DNA from: Hyphomicrobiales bacterium | Lineage (GTDB): Bacteria; Pseudomonadota; Alphaproteobacteria; Rhizobiales; Beijerinckiaceae | Reading direction: 5' to 3' | Assembly (NCBI GenBank): GCA_019075865.1 | Contig: JAGXAN010000001.1 | Location: 372,001 to 436,000 of the forward strand | DNA length: 64,000 nt | Shown: positions 29,701 to 38,642 of the stretch, in pieces | Layout: each line of letters starts with the position of its first letter | How positions within the stretch are numbered: position 1 is the stretch's first letter | Position numbers and translations under genes: made by a program | Notes under the pieces: generated by a model | The model's input: only the letters and a program-made list of their open reading frames with translations | Databases searched by the model: none | What the model was told of the DNA's origin: nothing

Positions 29701-29852
29701 CCTGCGCGCCGTGTCGGCACATAAATGGTGGTGCCAGCCAATGCCAGCGGGTCGTCAAGCCCCGGCAGGATTTCGCCCGCGTGCAGGGCTTGGGCAAAGG
29801 TCTCCAAAAATGGCACGCCCGGCGCGATGGTGAACACTTTGGCTGCGGGCAT
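26718..29852 (-). CDS. addB: Double-strand break repair nuclease AddB
   Basis: Second subunit of AddAB, 1044 residues. It has an inactivated helicase-like N-terminal part and a C-terminal RecB-family nuclease with QADRIEIL and LFDYKTGVPP. The four Cys that hold a 4Fe-4S cluster in Bacillus AddB are not visible: the place where the first Cys would stand reads RRDPYAIYA, and no Cys occurs near the C-terminal end. This appears usual for the alphaproteobacterial branch. First gene of addB-addA(-trxA), divergent from purH. Confidence 0.92.
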   Translation of the reverse strand: MPAAKVFTIAPGVPFLETFAQALHAGEILPGLDDPLALAGTTIYVPTRRAGRALSGALARAYGGGAILLPHIRALGAMEEGELGFAAQDMGDSGGLASDIAPAIGTIDRRLLLSKLILKWGHDLTHAIVSIDEYGVRTLAEEEPALVATTLAGAWHLSGDLAHLIDELIIEGIDWGAIDGLADDFDKYWRVTTDFLDIAITQWPNILEGLGFVDGARRQMLFAQRQIEALTQGRHLSPVIVLGSTGTNRAVAQLMAAVARSPQGAVVLPGLDLHLDAASFSEIGLRDERGELRATTHPQAALARLLPVLGVGLQDCVELAQLSDEMSARMRFVSQALRPAESTELWRQYIAGAGASDIMTGLNGIRLIVANDEREEALALAIAMREALEDERANIALITPDRSLASRVAAELLRWNIEIDDSGGDSLAVAGYGTLAQLALACALSHGAAQDKIALLNHELVGFGGPRLHVAEHAPLIEIGILRVLLPDFDMNEANETVEAARAAASAHRAYPAAAAITETQWDEIEVLLKRLADALAPLRQLRGELALAEWVKAHRLAVEALVSLEEGDNKTREAGACLTQLLDDLEAASLPDLCFDGVSYMAFFRELAREAVVRGPQRGHPRLKILGLLEARLLQADLVLLAGLDEATWPPQPSSDAFLNRPMRARLGLTTPERRIGQTAHDFVQGLGNPQAILSRARKRGGKPMVASRFLQRLEALAGDRWQACIEAGNKYVDFARALDTSPLRTPIARPAPCPPVDLRPTQLSVTRIDTLRRDPYAIYAEKILQLRALDPLGIASGARETGTAIHEILADFVRQHPDGPLPNDAEQRLMALATEKMQNELANAAFRAFNWPRLQAALRFYLRFETAQRDNAAGALKIAIETRGEMQLKLKDGSPFKLTAQADRIEILDQKRVALFDYKTGVPPTKKQVEAGFATQLTLEAFMFEAGAFNNPGHKWSVENAAYVKLGGAEGGKEMAFIAADRDEFAALVKQHADGLLELLNQFRDPKQGYPSQPYPKFVPRYSDYAHLARVAEWAANIAGEE

Positions 29853-29999
29853 GCTGGCTCTCTATTGGGTGAAGCGAGCAAATTGCCATGTTCAAGCGCA
29901 GGTGACCAGCCGTTATTTGCGCGCCAAGCTTCCCACATCGTCGCAATCGTGTTAACCGGCTAAAATCTCGAACATTTCACAAAAATTTCAGGAACCCCG

Positions 30000-31586
30000 A
30001 TGGCTGTTGATATTGTCCCCGTGAAGCGCGCGCTTTTGTCCGTATCCGACAAGAGCGGGCTGGTTGAATTTGCGCAGGCGCTGGCGGGCATGGGGGTTGA
30101 ACTGATTTCGACCGGCGGCACCCACAAGACTTTGAAGCAGGCAGGACTGAAGGTGCTGGACGTCAGTGAGGTCACCGGTTTTCCCGAAATGATGGACGGC
30201 CGCGTCAAGACGCTGCACCCCAAAGTGCACGGCGGGCTGTTGGCCATTCGTGAAAACCCCGAGCATGAAGCGGCCATGCTGGCGCATGATATTGCGCCGA
30301 TCGATCTTCTGGTCGTCAACCTTTATCCTTTTGAGGAGACAGTGCAAAAAGGCGGCAATTTCGAAGATTGCGTCGAGAACATAGACATTGGCGGCCCCGC
30401 CATGATCCGCGCCGCCGCCAAAAATCACGACAGCGTTGCGGTTGTGGTCGAAGTTGCCGATTATGCAAAAATACTGGAAGCGTTGAAAACGAACGCGGGC
30501 AGGACGACCCTGGCTTTGCGCAAGCACCTCGCGCAGAAGGCTTATGCGCGCACGGCTGCCTATGACTCGGCGATTTCCAACTGGTTTGCCGGGCAATTAG
30601 GCGAGACGACCCCGGATTTCCGGGCTTTCGGCGGACAATTGCTGGAGCCGATGCGCTATGGCGAGAACCCGCATCAAAGCGCCGCTTTCTACAAGACGCC
30701 TAATCCGCGCTTTGGCGTGGCCAGTGCCCGTCAGGTACAGGGCAAGCACCTCTCCTATAACAATGTCAATGATACGGACGCGGCATTTGAATGCGTCGCC
30801 GAATTTATGTCCGAACCGGCGGTGGCCATTATCAAGCACGCCAACCCTTGCGGCGTGGCCGTCGCAGGGGATTTGAAACAAGCCTATCTCAAGGCGCTGG
30901 CCTGCGATCCGGTTTCAGCCTTTGGTGGCATTGTCGCCCTCAATCGCAAATTGGATGCGGCGGCGGCGGCCGAGATCGTCAAAATCTTCACCGAGGTCAT
31001 CATTGCGCCGGACGCCGATGAAGACGCCATTGCCCTTATTGCCGCCAAGAAAAATTTGCGCCTGCTGCTGACCGGCGGCATGCCCAACCCGCGCGAGGCG
31101 GGCCTCGTGCTTCGCACGCTCGCCAGCGGCATGCTGGTGCAATCTCGCGACAATGCCGTGGTCGATGACATGGCATTGCGCGTGGTGACCAAGCGTCAGC
31201 CCACCGCCCAGGAAATGGCAGATATGAAATTTGCGTTCCGAATCGCCAAGCACGTCAAATCCAACGCCATTGTTTATGCCAAAAACGGGGCGACGGTTGG
31301 CATTGGCGCAGGCCAGATGAGCCGCGTCGATTCATCCCGCATCGCGGCGTGGAAGGCGGGCGAAGCGGCGCGCGCCCTTGGCCAGACGGCGAGCCTCGCC
31401 ATTGGTTCCGTGGTGGCTTCGGACGCATTCTTCCCATTTGCCGATGGCCTGCTTGCGGCAGCAGAAGCAGGTGCTACCGCTGCCATTCAACCGGGTGGCT
31501 CGATGCGTGACGACGAAGTCATCAAGGCAGCCGATGAGGCGGGCCTCGCCATGGTGTTCACCAATGTGCGCCATTTCCGGCATTAG
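30000..31586 (+). CDS. purH: Bifunctional AICAR formyltransferase / IMP cyclohydrolase
   Basis: Last two steps of purine synthesis: formylation of AICAR and ring closure to IMP. The N-terminal cyclohydrolase part begins [17 protein letters not shown] with [10 protein letters not shown] and the conserved [14 protein letters not shown]. The C-terminal formyltransferase has LRYGENPHQ-like [24 protein letters not shown] and DAFFPFADG. At 528 residues it is complete. The start overlaps the last base of a Gly/Pro-rich leader; no purine operator is obvious. Single gene, divergent from addB. Confidence 0.96.
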   Translation: MAVDIVPVKRALLSVSDKSGLVEFAQALAGMGVELISTGGTHKTLKQAGLKVLDVSEVTGFPEMMDGRVKTLHPKVHGGLLAIRENPEHEAAMLAHDIAPIDLLVVNLYPFEETVQKGGNFEDCVENIDIGGPAMIRAAAKNHDSVAVVVEVADYAKILEALKTNAGRTTLALRKHLAQKAYARTAAYDSAISNWFAGQLGETTPDFRAFGGQLLEPMRYGENPHQSAAFYKTPNPRFGVASARQVQGKHLSYNNVNDTDAAFECVAEFMSEPAVAIIKHANPCGVAVAGDLKQAYLKALACDPVSAFGGIVALNRKLDAAAAAEIVKIFTEVIIAPDADEDAIALIAAKKNLRLLLTGGMPNPREAGLVLRTLASGMLVQSRDNAVVDDMALRVVTKRQPTAQEMADMKFAFRIAKHVKSNAIVYAKNGATVGIGAGQMSRVDSSRIAAWKAGEAARALGQTASLAIGSVVASDAFFPFADGLLAAAEAGATAAIQPGGSMRDDEVIKAADEAGLAMVFTNVRHFRH

Positions 31587-31636
31587 GCACAACGCAAACC
31601 CCTGACGGGGCTTGATCGGCGGTGCATGGAGCGGCC

Positions 31637-32611
31637 TCAGGCTGGAACGGGTTCGTCCGTCAGAATCCGGGCTTTGGCCGCATCATATTCGCGGCCCAGT
31701 TTGTCGACCCGCTCCGCCGCCGAAACGATCTCCTGGACTGCGCCAATACCTTGGCCGCAACCCCAGATATCCTTCCACGCCTTGGCCTTGGCCGCGCTGC
31801 CAGATGCAAAATTCATGGAGCTGGCGTCGGCCTCGGGCAGGTGATCCGGGTCCAGACCGGCGTTGCGCACCGAAGGTTTCAGATAATTGCCGGGCACACC
31901 GGTAAACAGGCTGGAATAGACGATGTCGTCGGCATGGCTGGCGACAATCATTTCTTTGTAACGCTGGTCGGCATTGGCCTCGTGTGTGGCGATGAAAGCC
32001 GAGCCAATATAGGCAAAATCAGCGCCCATGGCGCGCGCGGCCAATACAGCATCGCCGGTTGCAATCGCGCCAGAAAGCGCCACCGGCCCCTTGAACCATT
32101 GCCGCACTTCCTGCACCAGCGCGAACGGGGAGGTGGTGCCGGCATGGCCGCCCGCGCCGGCAGCCACCAGAATCAGGCCATCTGCGCCTTTTTCGATGGC
32201 CTTGTGAGCGAACCGGTCATTGATGACGTCATGCAGCACAATGCCGCCGTAGGCGTGAATGGCCGCGTTGACGTCCTCGCGCGCCCCCAGCGAGGTGATG
32301 ACGATCGGTGCCTTGTATTTCACGCATAGCGCCAGATCTTCGAGCAGGCGATCGTTGGATTTATGAACGATAAGATTGACCGCATAAGGCGCATCTTTCG
32401 CCGTCAGTTCGGTGTTCAGGCGTTGCAGCCATTGCTCCAGCACCGGCAGCGGGCGTGCATTGAGACTGGGGAAGGATCCAATGATCCCGGCCCGGCATTG
32501 GGCGATCACCAGATCAGGGTTGGAAATGATAAAAAGCGGCGAGCCGATTACCGGCAGGCGCATGCGCCCATGCGTCAATGCCTGCATGGGGCTGCGGGAA
32601 GTGGTCAACAT
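31637..32611 (-). CDS. Nitronate monooxygenase
   Basis: FMN-dependent TIM-barrel enzyme of the 2-nitropropane dioxygenase family, 324 residues, which oxidises alkyl nitronates such as propionate 3-nitronate. GIIGSFPSLNARP lies at the N-terminus. LILVAAGAGGHAGTTSPFAL contains the catalytic His region, and LSGAIATGDAVLAARAMGADFAYIGSAFIA is the phosphate-binding end of the barrel. GGAG stands 8 bases before the ATG. It converges with purH; the ribosome site and spacing suggest a single-gene transcript. Family members are often named by homology only; substrate not proven. Confidence 0.88.
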   Translation of the reverse strand: MLTTSRSPMQALTHGRMRLPVIGSPLFIISNPDLVIAQCRAGIIGSFPSLNARPLPVLEQWLQRLNTELTAKDAPYAVNLIVHKSNDRLLEDLALCVKYKAPIVITSLGAREDVNAAIHAYGGIVLHDVINDRFAHKAIEKGADGLILVAAGAGGHAGTTSPFALVQEVRQWFKGPVALSGAIATGDAVLAARAMGADFAYIGSAFIATHEANADQRYKEMIVASHADDIVYSSLFTGVPGNYLKPSVRNAGLDPDHLPEADASSMNFASGSAAKAKAWKDIWGCGQGIGAVQEIVSAAERVDKLGREYDAAKARILTDEPVPA

Positions 32612-32703
32612 CTAAGGTCTCCAGAATGGCATCGCTCGCGAGCGGGACAACCATCCAATCACGAGATACCGGCAAGATCAATGCCGCTTCGCCAGGCCGC
32701 CGG

Positions 32704-34389
32704 TTAGCGTACCCGCATCCGGCCCAGAATCATCCGCATGTCGGCTTCCTTGCGCACACTGGCGCGGTCGGTTTCGGCCACGCCCGAGGCAGCTTCGGGC
32801 AGTTGATCCTTGCGCTGCATCACGAATTTCAGGCGCATGGGCGTGCCCACCGCCTCGCCAAAAGCGATGGCTTCGCGGTTGCCGATCGAGGACAGGAAGC
32901 TGATGGTGCTTGCCGATGAATCTGACACCGCCGAGCGGATGATGTCCTGATCGCGCTCATTGGCGAGGCGCATGGCAAACAGCGAAGAACATTGCGAAAG
33001 AATGGTGGCATCCAGTTCGCCCGGACGCTGGGTGACAATGCCCAGATAGGAGCCGTATTTGCGCCCCTCTTTGGCGATGCGGGCAATGGCGGCGCGCGTT
33101 GGCCCGAAGCTCAAGGTGGGGTCGGCCGGCACATAGCGGTGCGCCTCTTCGCAAAGCAGCAGAATTTCGTAAGTGCCCTGGCTCCACATGGCGACATCAA
33201 ATGCCATGCGCGCCAGCACCGAGGCCACCGAATTGACCACTTCGGAGGGAATGCCGGCCAGTTGCAGCACGGTAATGGGCTTATTGTGCATGGGAATGCG
33301 ATAGATTTGCGCCAGCACCCCCTCCATATTGTCTTCGATCGTCGAGCGCGCGAACATGAAACGGAAGCGTGGATCCTGCGTCAGATTCGACAGGCGGTGC
33401 ATCACCGAGCGCAAATCGGTGCGCGAGTGTTTGGACTCGAGTTTGCCCATTTCATCGTCGATGAGCTTGAGCAGATCCGACATGCGGTATGGCATCGGCG
33501 TATCGGCCGTCATGCTGGAATTTTCACTTGAGATCGGACGCTTGATCAGGGAACTGGCCCCAAGGCTTGCCGTCGAGGGCGCACTATATTTGGATTTGGC
33601 AGCACCAATCATTTCGCGCAAAATATCGAGCTCGCTGTCATCGGGCCGCCGCCCGCGAAACACCACGTCGGCAAATTCCTCGAGCCGGAACATCCAGAAA
33701 GGCAATTCCAGCGTGTCCGAGTCGAGCGTGATCGAAATATCGGAAAAGGCTTTGGAATATTCATTGTGCGGGTCAAGCACCAGCACCCGCAGGTTGGGCT
33801 TGCGCTCGACAGCCTTGCGCACCAGAATGGAGACGGCGCTGGATTTGCCAACGCCGGTTGTGCCAACCACCGCAAAATGACGCGACAGCATCATTTCAAT
33901 ATCGATATCGGCTTCAATCGATTCGTCCTGCGACAGCGTGCCAACCGTGGCGGGCAGCGACCCGCTATGGCGATAAATTGCGCGCAGGTCATTGGTGCGA
34001 ATGCGATGCGCTATCGCCCCCAGATAGGGGTAGGTGGCAATGCCGCTGCGGAAATTGGGGCCTTCCGGCGTGTCCCTGATCTCACCGACGAGTTCCACCT
34101 TGATATAGATGGTGTTGGAATTGTTGTCGTTCCACAATTCGCTGGTCGTGCTCAATTCATAGACGACGCCGATGACCCTTCCGCTTTCGCCGCTGATCGA
34201 GATCAGGCGACCGATCGACCAGAAATCGCCATTGGCCCCGGTTATGGACGAGGCCGAACTTGAAATGATGGCCCGTGATCCGGTGCAGAGCACCAAGCGT
34301 CCGATATTGCGTTGCGAGGGCTGCGAAAAATCGCGCTTTTCAGCGTCGGCAGTCGCCTCTGCATGGTTTGGATCAACAATCATATTCAT
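32704..34389 (-). CDS. HerA-like DUF87 ATPase
   Basis: Hexameric FtsK/HerA-type ATPase of about 561 residues. An N-terminal barrel domain (HAS-barrel, about 25-125) precedes the motor. Walker A is VVGTTGVGKSSAVSILV, Walker B region YEILLLCEEAHRYVP, and VTQRPGELDATILSQC is the sensor region. In archaea HerA works with nuclease NurA in end resection; bacterial forms are less clear and some serve defence. No nuclease is next to it here. The ATG at 34389 is preferred to a TTG at 34401 because of the GGGG just upstream. Confidence 0.82.
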   Translation of the reverse strand: MNMIVDPNHAEATADAEKRDFSQPSQRNIGRLVLCTGSRAIISSSASSITGANGDFWSIGRLISISGESGRVIGVVYELSTTSELWNDNNSNTIYIKVELVGEIRDTPEGPNFRSGIATYPYLGAIAHRIRTNDLRAIYRHSGSLPATVGTLSQDESIEADIDIEMMLSRHFAVVGTTGVGKSSAVSILVRKAVERKPNLRVLVLDPHNEYSKAFSDISITLDSDTLELPFWMFRLEEFADVVFRGRRPDDSELDILREMIGAAKSKYSAPSTASLGASSLIKRPISSENSSMTADTPMPYRMSDLLKLIDDEMGKLESKHSRTDLRSVMHRLSNLTQDPRFRFMFARSTIEDNMEGVLAQIYRIPMHNKPITVLQLAGIPSEVVNSVASVLARMAFDVAMWSQGTYEILLLCEEAHRYVPADPTLSFGPTRAAIARIAKEGRKYGSYLGIVTQRPGELDATILSQCSSLFAMRLANERDQDIIRSAVSDSSASTISFLSSIGNREAIAFGEAVGTPMRLKFVMQRKDQLPEAASGVAETDRASVRKEADMRMILGRMRVR

Positions 34390-34673
34390 ATTTGGCCCCA
34401 AAAATGGTAAATGCCCAGCCGTAACCCTGACGGGGTAAGGCTAATAAATGATTGCAACCGCTCCGATCGCGGCAAATGCCTCCAATCGAAGTTAATGATT
34501 TGTAAGAATTGGGCGGATGAGGCGCGGCACAATTCTTAAGCGCGATAGCACCTGACACCGTGGATTTCCCCCCGCCAACGCCATGGCGCGGCGAAAAGTC
34601 CATGCGGATAAGGGGGAAGTGGAAGATTGCCGGGTTTGCGCCTGCGGTTCGGCACCGGCAATTTTCAAAGGTC

Positions 34674-34748
34674 TGGTGGGCGCTACAGGGATCGAACCTG
34701 TGACCCCTTCCATGTCAAGGAAGTGCTCTACCGCTGAGCTAAGCGCCC
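34674..34748 (-). tRNA. tRNA-Val (GAC)
   Basis: Read on the minus strand, GGGCGCT pairs with AGCGCCC to form the acceptor stem and the D arm is AGCTC...GAGC. The anticodon stem CTTCC/GGAAG encloses TTGACAT with anticodon GAC. The T arm contains GGTTCGATCC. The 3' CCA is encoded. Valine codons GUC and GUU are read. Confidence 0.95.
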
Positions 34749-34867
34749 GGTGCCAGCACCGTGCCATCGCTATATCCAATCAATCTGCCATGCGCAAGCC
34801 GTGAAATGCAGCTAATGCCAGCTTGTTGACCTTGTGACGTGAGCGAAGGCACCGATTGTTTGGTGTT

Positions 34868-35248
34868 TCAGGCAGCCAGGAGCCGACTGACTTCGTTGAC
34901 CAAATCCTTCAAATGGAAGGGCTTGGACAAAATTTTGGCCTCGCGCGGGGCGTGATTGTCTGGGTTGAGCGCAACGGCGGCAAATCCGGTGATGAACATG
35001 ACCTTGATATCGGGGTCGAGTTCAGTGGCCCGGCGCGCCAGTTCAATGCCGTCCATTTCCGGCATGACAATATCGGTGAGCAGCAATTCGAATGGTTCTT
35101 CACGCAGCCGGTGGTAGGCCGAAAGCCCGTTGTCGAAGGCGGCGACATTATAACCTGCGTTCTGAAGGGCCTTCACCAGAAACCGGCGCATGTCGTTGTC
35201 ATCTTCCGCCAGAAGGATTTTGGTCGACATATCTGGTGTATCGTTCAT
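34868..35248 (-). CDS. cpdR: CpdR-type single-domain response regulator
   Basis: Receiver-only regulator of 126 residues. In Caulobacter and rhizobia CpdR, when unphosphorylated, brings ClpXP to the cell pole and primes degradation of cell-cycle substrates; the CckA-ChpT relay phosphorylates it. The acidic pocket is in LLAEDDNDMRRF, the phosphorylated Asp in LLLTDIVMPEMDG, the Thr in MFITGFAAVAL and the Lys in ILSKPFHLKDL. These blocks are nearly those of known CpdR. ATG 35248 has a purine-rich AAAAGGGG upstream; ATG 35230 is the alternative. Single gene next to tRNA-Val. Confidence 0.9.
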   Translation of the reverse strand: MNDTPDMSTKILLAEDDNDMRRFLVKALQNAGYNVAAFDNGLSAYHRLREEPFELLLTDIVMPEMDGIELARRATELDPDIKVMFITGFAAVALNPDNHAPREAKILSKPFHLKDLVNEVSRLLAA

Positions 35249-35367
35249 TGGGGCCCCTTTTGCTGTTCGTTTTATAAAGCCTCGATTTGGTAAATACGGC
35301 GTGAACGCGGGCCGGAATCATTTGAAGAAATATATGAAAGCCCCCAAAGTTTTATAACACGTCAAGG

Positions 35368-35440
35368 TTGACATCGCGACCCCTTTGGCATTACGGACAA
35401 CATCAGTCTTTGGCGCGGAGCTTCCGCGCTTTTTGTTTTG
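35368..35440 (+). promoter_or_regulatory. rplU leader: possible promoter and terminator-like hairpin
   Basis: TTGACA at 35368-35373 could be a -35 box; 17 bases on, TTACGG is only a weak -10. GCGCGGA (35413-35419) pairs with TCCGCGC (35423-35429) over a 3-base loop and is followed by TTTTTGTTTT. This is a full intrinsic terminator facing rplU, 110 bases before its ATG, with no other + strand gene upstream. Attenuation control of rplU-rpmA is the simplest reading. Confidence 0.55.
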
Positions 35441-35547
35441 CGTCCATGGACGCAGGCCAATGCCAAAGATCATCAACTGGTTTGCTTTTGCAAAAAAGTC
35501 AGCCGCTGCATCCCGCAGCAGAGCTGAATGGAACACGAGGAAAAACG

Positions 35548-36276
35548 ATGTTCGCAATTATCAAGACCGGTGGCAAACAATACCGCGTTGCTGCCGAGGA
35601 CAAAATCACCATCATGTCGCTGGCCGGTGCGCCTGGCGATCAAGTTACTTTCGACCATGTTCTGACCATGGTCAATGACGCCGGCACCCACATCGGCACG
35701 CCATTCGTGGCCGGTGCATCGGTAGCCGCAGAGATCGTCGATCATACCCGTTCGGCCAAGTCGCTCTCGTTCAAGAAGCGCCGACGCAAGAATTCCAAGC
35801 GCAAACGTGGTCACCGTCAGGATATGACCGTGGTTCGGATTACCGAGATTTTGTCGGGGGGCGCCAAGGCATCGGCCAAGGCGATTTCCGCGCCGGCCGC
35901 TGATACCAGCCATGACCATGCCGGCATTGCCGCCAGCGCCGCCGCTTCCGTCGCAGCCGCCAAGGCCGCCGGTATCGACACCAGCAAGTTCCAGAAGCTC
36001 GACAAGGCCATTGGCGATGCCGATGACCTCGAATTGATCGGAGGCGTTGGCCCCTCGATCGCCAAGAAGTTGAATGATATTGGCATTCATCACTTTTGGC
36101 AGGTTGTGGCCATGGCGCAGGAAGACATTGACCATATCGAGCACGAAGTTGGCTTCAAGGGCCGCGCCGTTCGCGACCATTGGCGCGAGCAGGCTGGCGA
36201 ATTGATGGCTGGCAAAGGCCCACGCGCCAAAGTTGACCAGAAGCGCGCTGCTGAGCACGAAGCAGAGCACAAGTAG
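35548..36276 (+). CDS. rplU: Ribosomal protein L21 with C-terminal helix-hairpin-helix domain
   Basis: The first 105 or so residues are L21 (MFAIIKTGGKQYRVA, then SFKKRRRKNSKRKRGHRQ with the rRNA-binding basic loop and TVVRITEI), which binds 23S rRNA near L20. After an Ala-rich linker, DDLELIGGVGPSIAKKLND is a helix-hairpin-helix-like domain of the kind also seen fused to NADH dehydrogenase chain E. A basic tail closes the protein. Total length is 242 residues against about 103 in E. coli. ATG at 35548 follows ACGAGG. rpmA lies 92 bp downstream with a hairpin between. The tail's role is unknown. Confidence 0.93.
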   Translation: MFAIIKTGGKQYRVAAEDKITIMSLAGAPGDQVTFDHVLTMVNDAGTHIGTPFVAGASVAAEIVDHTRSAKSLSFKKRRRKNSKRKRGHRQDMTVVRITEILSGGAKASAKAISAPAADTSHDHAGIAASAAASVAAAKAAGIDTSKFQKLDKAIGDADDLELIGGVGPSIAKKLNDIGIHHFWQVVAMAQEDIDHIEHEVGFKGRAVRDHWREQAGELMAGKGPRAKVDQKRAAEHEAEHK

Positions 36277-36286
36277 CATTTTCGGC

Positions 36287-36307
36287 GGGCGGTTTTGAAA
36301 ACCGCCC
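36287..36307. other. Palindromic hairpin between rplU and rpmA
   Basis: GGGCGGTTTT and AAAACCGCCC flank a single G, a perfect inverted repeat. There is no T-run beyond it on the + strand, so full termination is unlikely; it may reduce or process the rpmA transcript. Confidence 0.6.
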
Positions 36308-36368
36308 ACTTTGATGTATATCGGTTTTAATCGCGCTGCGGCGCATATTCTAGGTTTGGAGCGGTTCC

Positions 36369-36638
36369 ATGGCTCATAAAAAGGCAGGCGGCTCGTCGCG
36401 CAACGGGCGTGACTCAGACGGCCAGCGTCTTGGCGTCAAAAAATTTGGCGGCGAAAACGTAATTTCCGGCAATATCATTGTGCGCCAGCGTGGCACAAAA
36501 TGGCATCCGGGCACCAATGTCGGCATCGGCGTTGACCATACATTGTTCGCTATGACCAATGGCAAGGTCGAGTTCAAGACCAAGGGCACCCGTGCCTATG
36601 TGTCGGTGGTGACGCCTGCATTGAAAGCCGCCGAATAA
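36369..36638 (+). CDS. rpmA: Ribosomal protein L27
   Basis: Large-subunit protein near the peptidyl transferase centre. The 89-residue protein starts [18 protein letters not shown], which is the conserved N-terminal arm reaching to the P-site tRNA, without the cleavable leader found in Firmicutes. [20 protein letters not shown]-like sequence and [13 protein letters not shown] follow. Second gene of rplU-rpmA, the normal pair. Confidence 0.97.
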   Translation: MAHKKAGGSSRNGRDSDGQRLGVKKFGGENVISGNIIVRQRGTKWHPGTNVGIGVDHTLFAMTNGKVEFKTKGTRAYVSVVTPALKAAE

Positions 36639-36671
36639 TCGGAAATTCTCAATCGCGGTTTGGGGTTGGCT

Positions 36672-37451
36672 ATGAACAAGGGCGGAAGTCTCGGTTTGCT
36701 GGCGCAGCAATTGCGCGCTGGAAAATGTGTTTTTTCCGCTTGGTGTGGCATAGGCGAGCCCATTCTGGCTGAGATGCTTGTTCGCGAGGGTTTTGACACC
36801 GCCGTGCTCGACATGCAGCACGGCGCTTACGATTACGCTCGTGCCCATCTTGGCATCAGCCACATATCCTTGGCCGGAAAATCCGCGATTGTCCGCATTC
36901 CCGTCGGTGATTTCGCCGAAGTCTCGCGCCTGCTCGATGCAGGTGCTGCCGGCATTATCGCGCCGATGATCAACAGCGTCGAAGATGCCCGCACCTTTGC
37001 CGCCTTTGCGAAATACCCGCCGCTGGGTGAGCGCTCCTGGGGGCCGGCCCGTGCATTGACGCTTTCGGGCATGAACGCAACCGATTATTTTCAATCCGCC
37101 AATGATTTCACACGCGCCATTGCGATGATCGAAACCCGCGAAGCGATGGCGGCGCTGGATGACATTCTCGCGGTCCCCGGCATTGATGGCATTTTCATCG
37201 GCCCTTCGGACCTGTCGATTGCCTTGACCAATGGCCGCACCGTCGACCCGATGGCCAGCGAAGTATTGGGCGCGCTCGACCACATCGTGGCCCGGGCGAA
37301 GGCGCACAACAAGTTTTCCGGCATTTTCACCTTCAGTGGCAAGGTTGCCCGTGACATGGCTGCGCGCGGCTTCAACCTGTGCTCCATTTCCAATGATACG
37401 GGACTGTTGCGCCAGGCTGGCGCTTTGGAACTGGCTGCCGCCCGCGCCTGA
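36672..37451 (+). CDS. HpcH/HpaI-family aldolase
   Basis: Class II (metal-dependent) aldolase of about 259 residues, a TIM barrel that splits 2-keto-3-deoxy acids to pyruvate and an aldehyde. VLDMQHGAYDY holds the catalytic His, VRIPVGD the substrate Arg, and FIGPSDLSIALTNG is a family signature. The position before VEDA reads PMINS, where other members have a Glu metal ligand (PQVET-type), so the exact branch is uncertain; rhamnonate- and citramalate-type aldolases are alternatives. It follows rpmA by 33 bp, perhaps on the same transcript. Confidence 0.82.
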   Translation: MNKGGSLGLLAQQLRAGKCVFSAWCGIGEPILAEMLVREGFDTAVLDMQHGAYDYARAHLGISHISLAGKSAIVRIPVGDFAEVSRLLDAGAAGIIAPMINSVEDARTFAAFAKYPPLGERSWGPARALTLSGMNATDYFQSANDFTRAIAMIETREAMAALDDILAVPGIDGIFIGPSDLSIALTNGRTVDPMASEVLGALDHIVARAKAHNKFSGIFTFSGKVARDMAARGFNLCSISNDTGLLRQAGALELAAARA

Positions 37452-37527
37452 GGTGTTTGCGGCGTAAAGCCAGGCTAATTTGGGTCGGCCTCTTGCAAGA
37501 ATGCCAGCAAGGCTTCATCTTGGTTAG

Positions 37528-38613
37528 ATGATCCATTCCGAAGAGACGCCCAGATTACTCACGCAATTGAGTGCCCGTTCGCGCGAGATTTTCCGCCTGA
37601 TTGTGGAATCCTACCTTGCCAACGGCGAGCCGGTAGGTTCGCGGCAATTGTCGCGGGCTTTGCCCATGTCATTGTCACCGGCCTCCGTGCGCAATGTGAT
37701 GCAGGACCTGGAAGAAACCGGGCTGCTTTATTCGCCCCATACCAGCGCCGGACGCTTGCCAACCGAGATTGGTTTGCGGTTTTTCGTCGATGCCCTGCTC
37801 GAAGTCAAAGATCTGTCGCCGCAGGATCGTGCCCAGATCGAGGCCAGCGTGAAGGGACCGGCGCAAGGCAAGACGCTGGAAAACGTGCTGGGCGAGACCT
37901 CCAGCCTGTTGTCGGGCTTGTCACGCGGTGCCGGACTGGTGGTCACCGCCAAGGACAACATCCGCCTCAAGCAGATTGAGTTTGTTCGTCTCGATCCGGA
38001 AAAGGCGTTGGCGGTTCTGGTCGGGGAGGATGGTTCGATCGAAAATCGCGTGCTGCCGATTCCGCGCCAATTGCCCCCTTCGGCACTGCTGGAGGCCGCC
38101 AATTACCTCAATATGCGGATTCGTGGCCGCACCCTTGCGCAGGTTCGCCAGAATATCGAGCAGTCGCAGGAAAATGCCAGGGCAGAACTCGACGGTCTCA
38201 CCCAAAAACTGGTGGAAGCGGGCCTTGCCAGTTGGGCGGGCCTGCGCAATGAGGACCCGCATCTCATTGTGCGCGGCCAAGCCAATTTGCTGGAAGATCT
38301 GACCGCGCTGGCGGATCTGGAGCGCATTCGCCTGCTTTTTGCCGATCTCGAAACCCAGAAGGACGTGATCGACCTGTTATCGCGCGCCGAAACTGGCGAG
38401 GGCGTGCGCATCTTCATTGGTTCCGAGAACAAGCTGTTTTCGCTTTCAGGCTCGGCGATCATTGCCGCGCCCTTCCGCGATACCGAGCAGCGCATAGCGG
38501 GCGTACTCGGTGTCATCGGCCCAACCCGGCTGAATTACGCACGGATTGTGCCCATGGTGGAATATGCCGCCCAATCGCTGGGGCGACTGGTGCAATTGCG
38601 CCAAAATAGCTAA
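37528..38613 (+). CDS. hrcA: Heat-inducible transcription repressor HrcA
   Basis: Represses groESL-type genes by binding CIRCE, with activity that depends on GroEL. The 361-residue protein has a winged helix ([39 protein letters not shown]) and the central GAF-like dimer part. [21 protein letters not shown] and [20 protein letters not shown] make the C-terminal region. The usual neighbours rph and grpE are not here. No CIRCE is seen at its own start, so it does not appear to repress itself in that way. Confidence 0.94.
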   Translation: MIHSEETPRLLTQLSARSREIFRLIVESYLANGEPVGSRQLSRALPMSLSPASVRNVMQDLEETGLLYSPHTSAGRLPTEIGLRFFVDALLEVKDLSPQDRAQIEASVKGPAQGKTLENVLGETSSLLSGLSRGAGLVVTAKDNIRLKQIEFVRLDPEKALAVLVGEDGSIENRVLPIPRQLPPSALLEAANYLNMRIRGRTLAQVRQNIEQSQENARAELDGLTQKLVEAGLASWAGLRNEDPHLIVRGQANLLEDLTALADLERIRLLFADLETQKDVIDLLSRAETGEGVRIFIGSENKLFSLSGSAIIAAPFRDTEQRIAGVLGVIGPTRLNYARIVPMVEYAAQSLGRLVQLRQNS

Positions 38614-38642
38614 TCAGCCGGTTGTCGGGCCATTCGGCCGTT

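Noticed and set aside
37452-37527. CIRCE element before hrcA
   Set aside because: The inverted repeat TTAGCACTC/GAGTGCTAA is not present.
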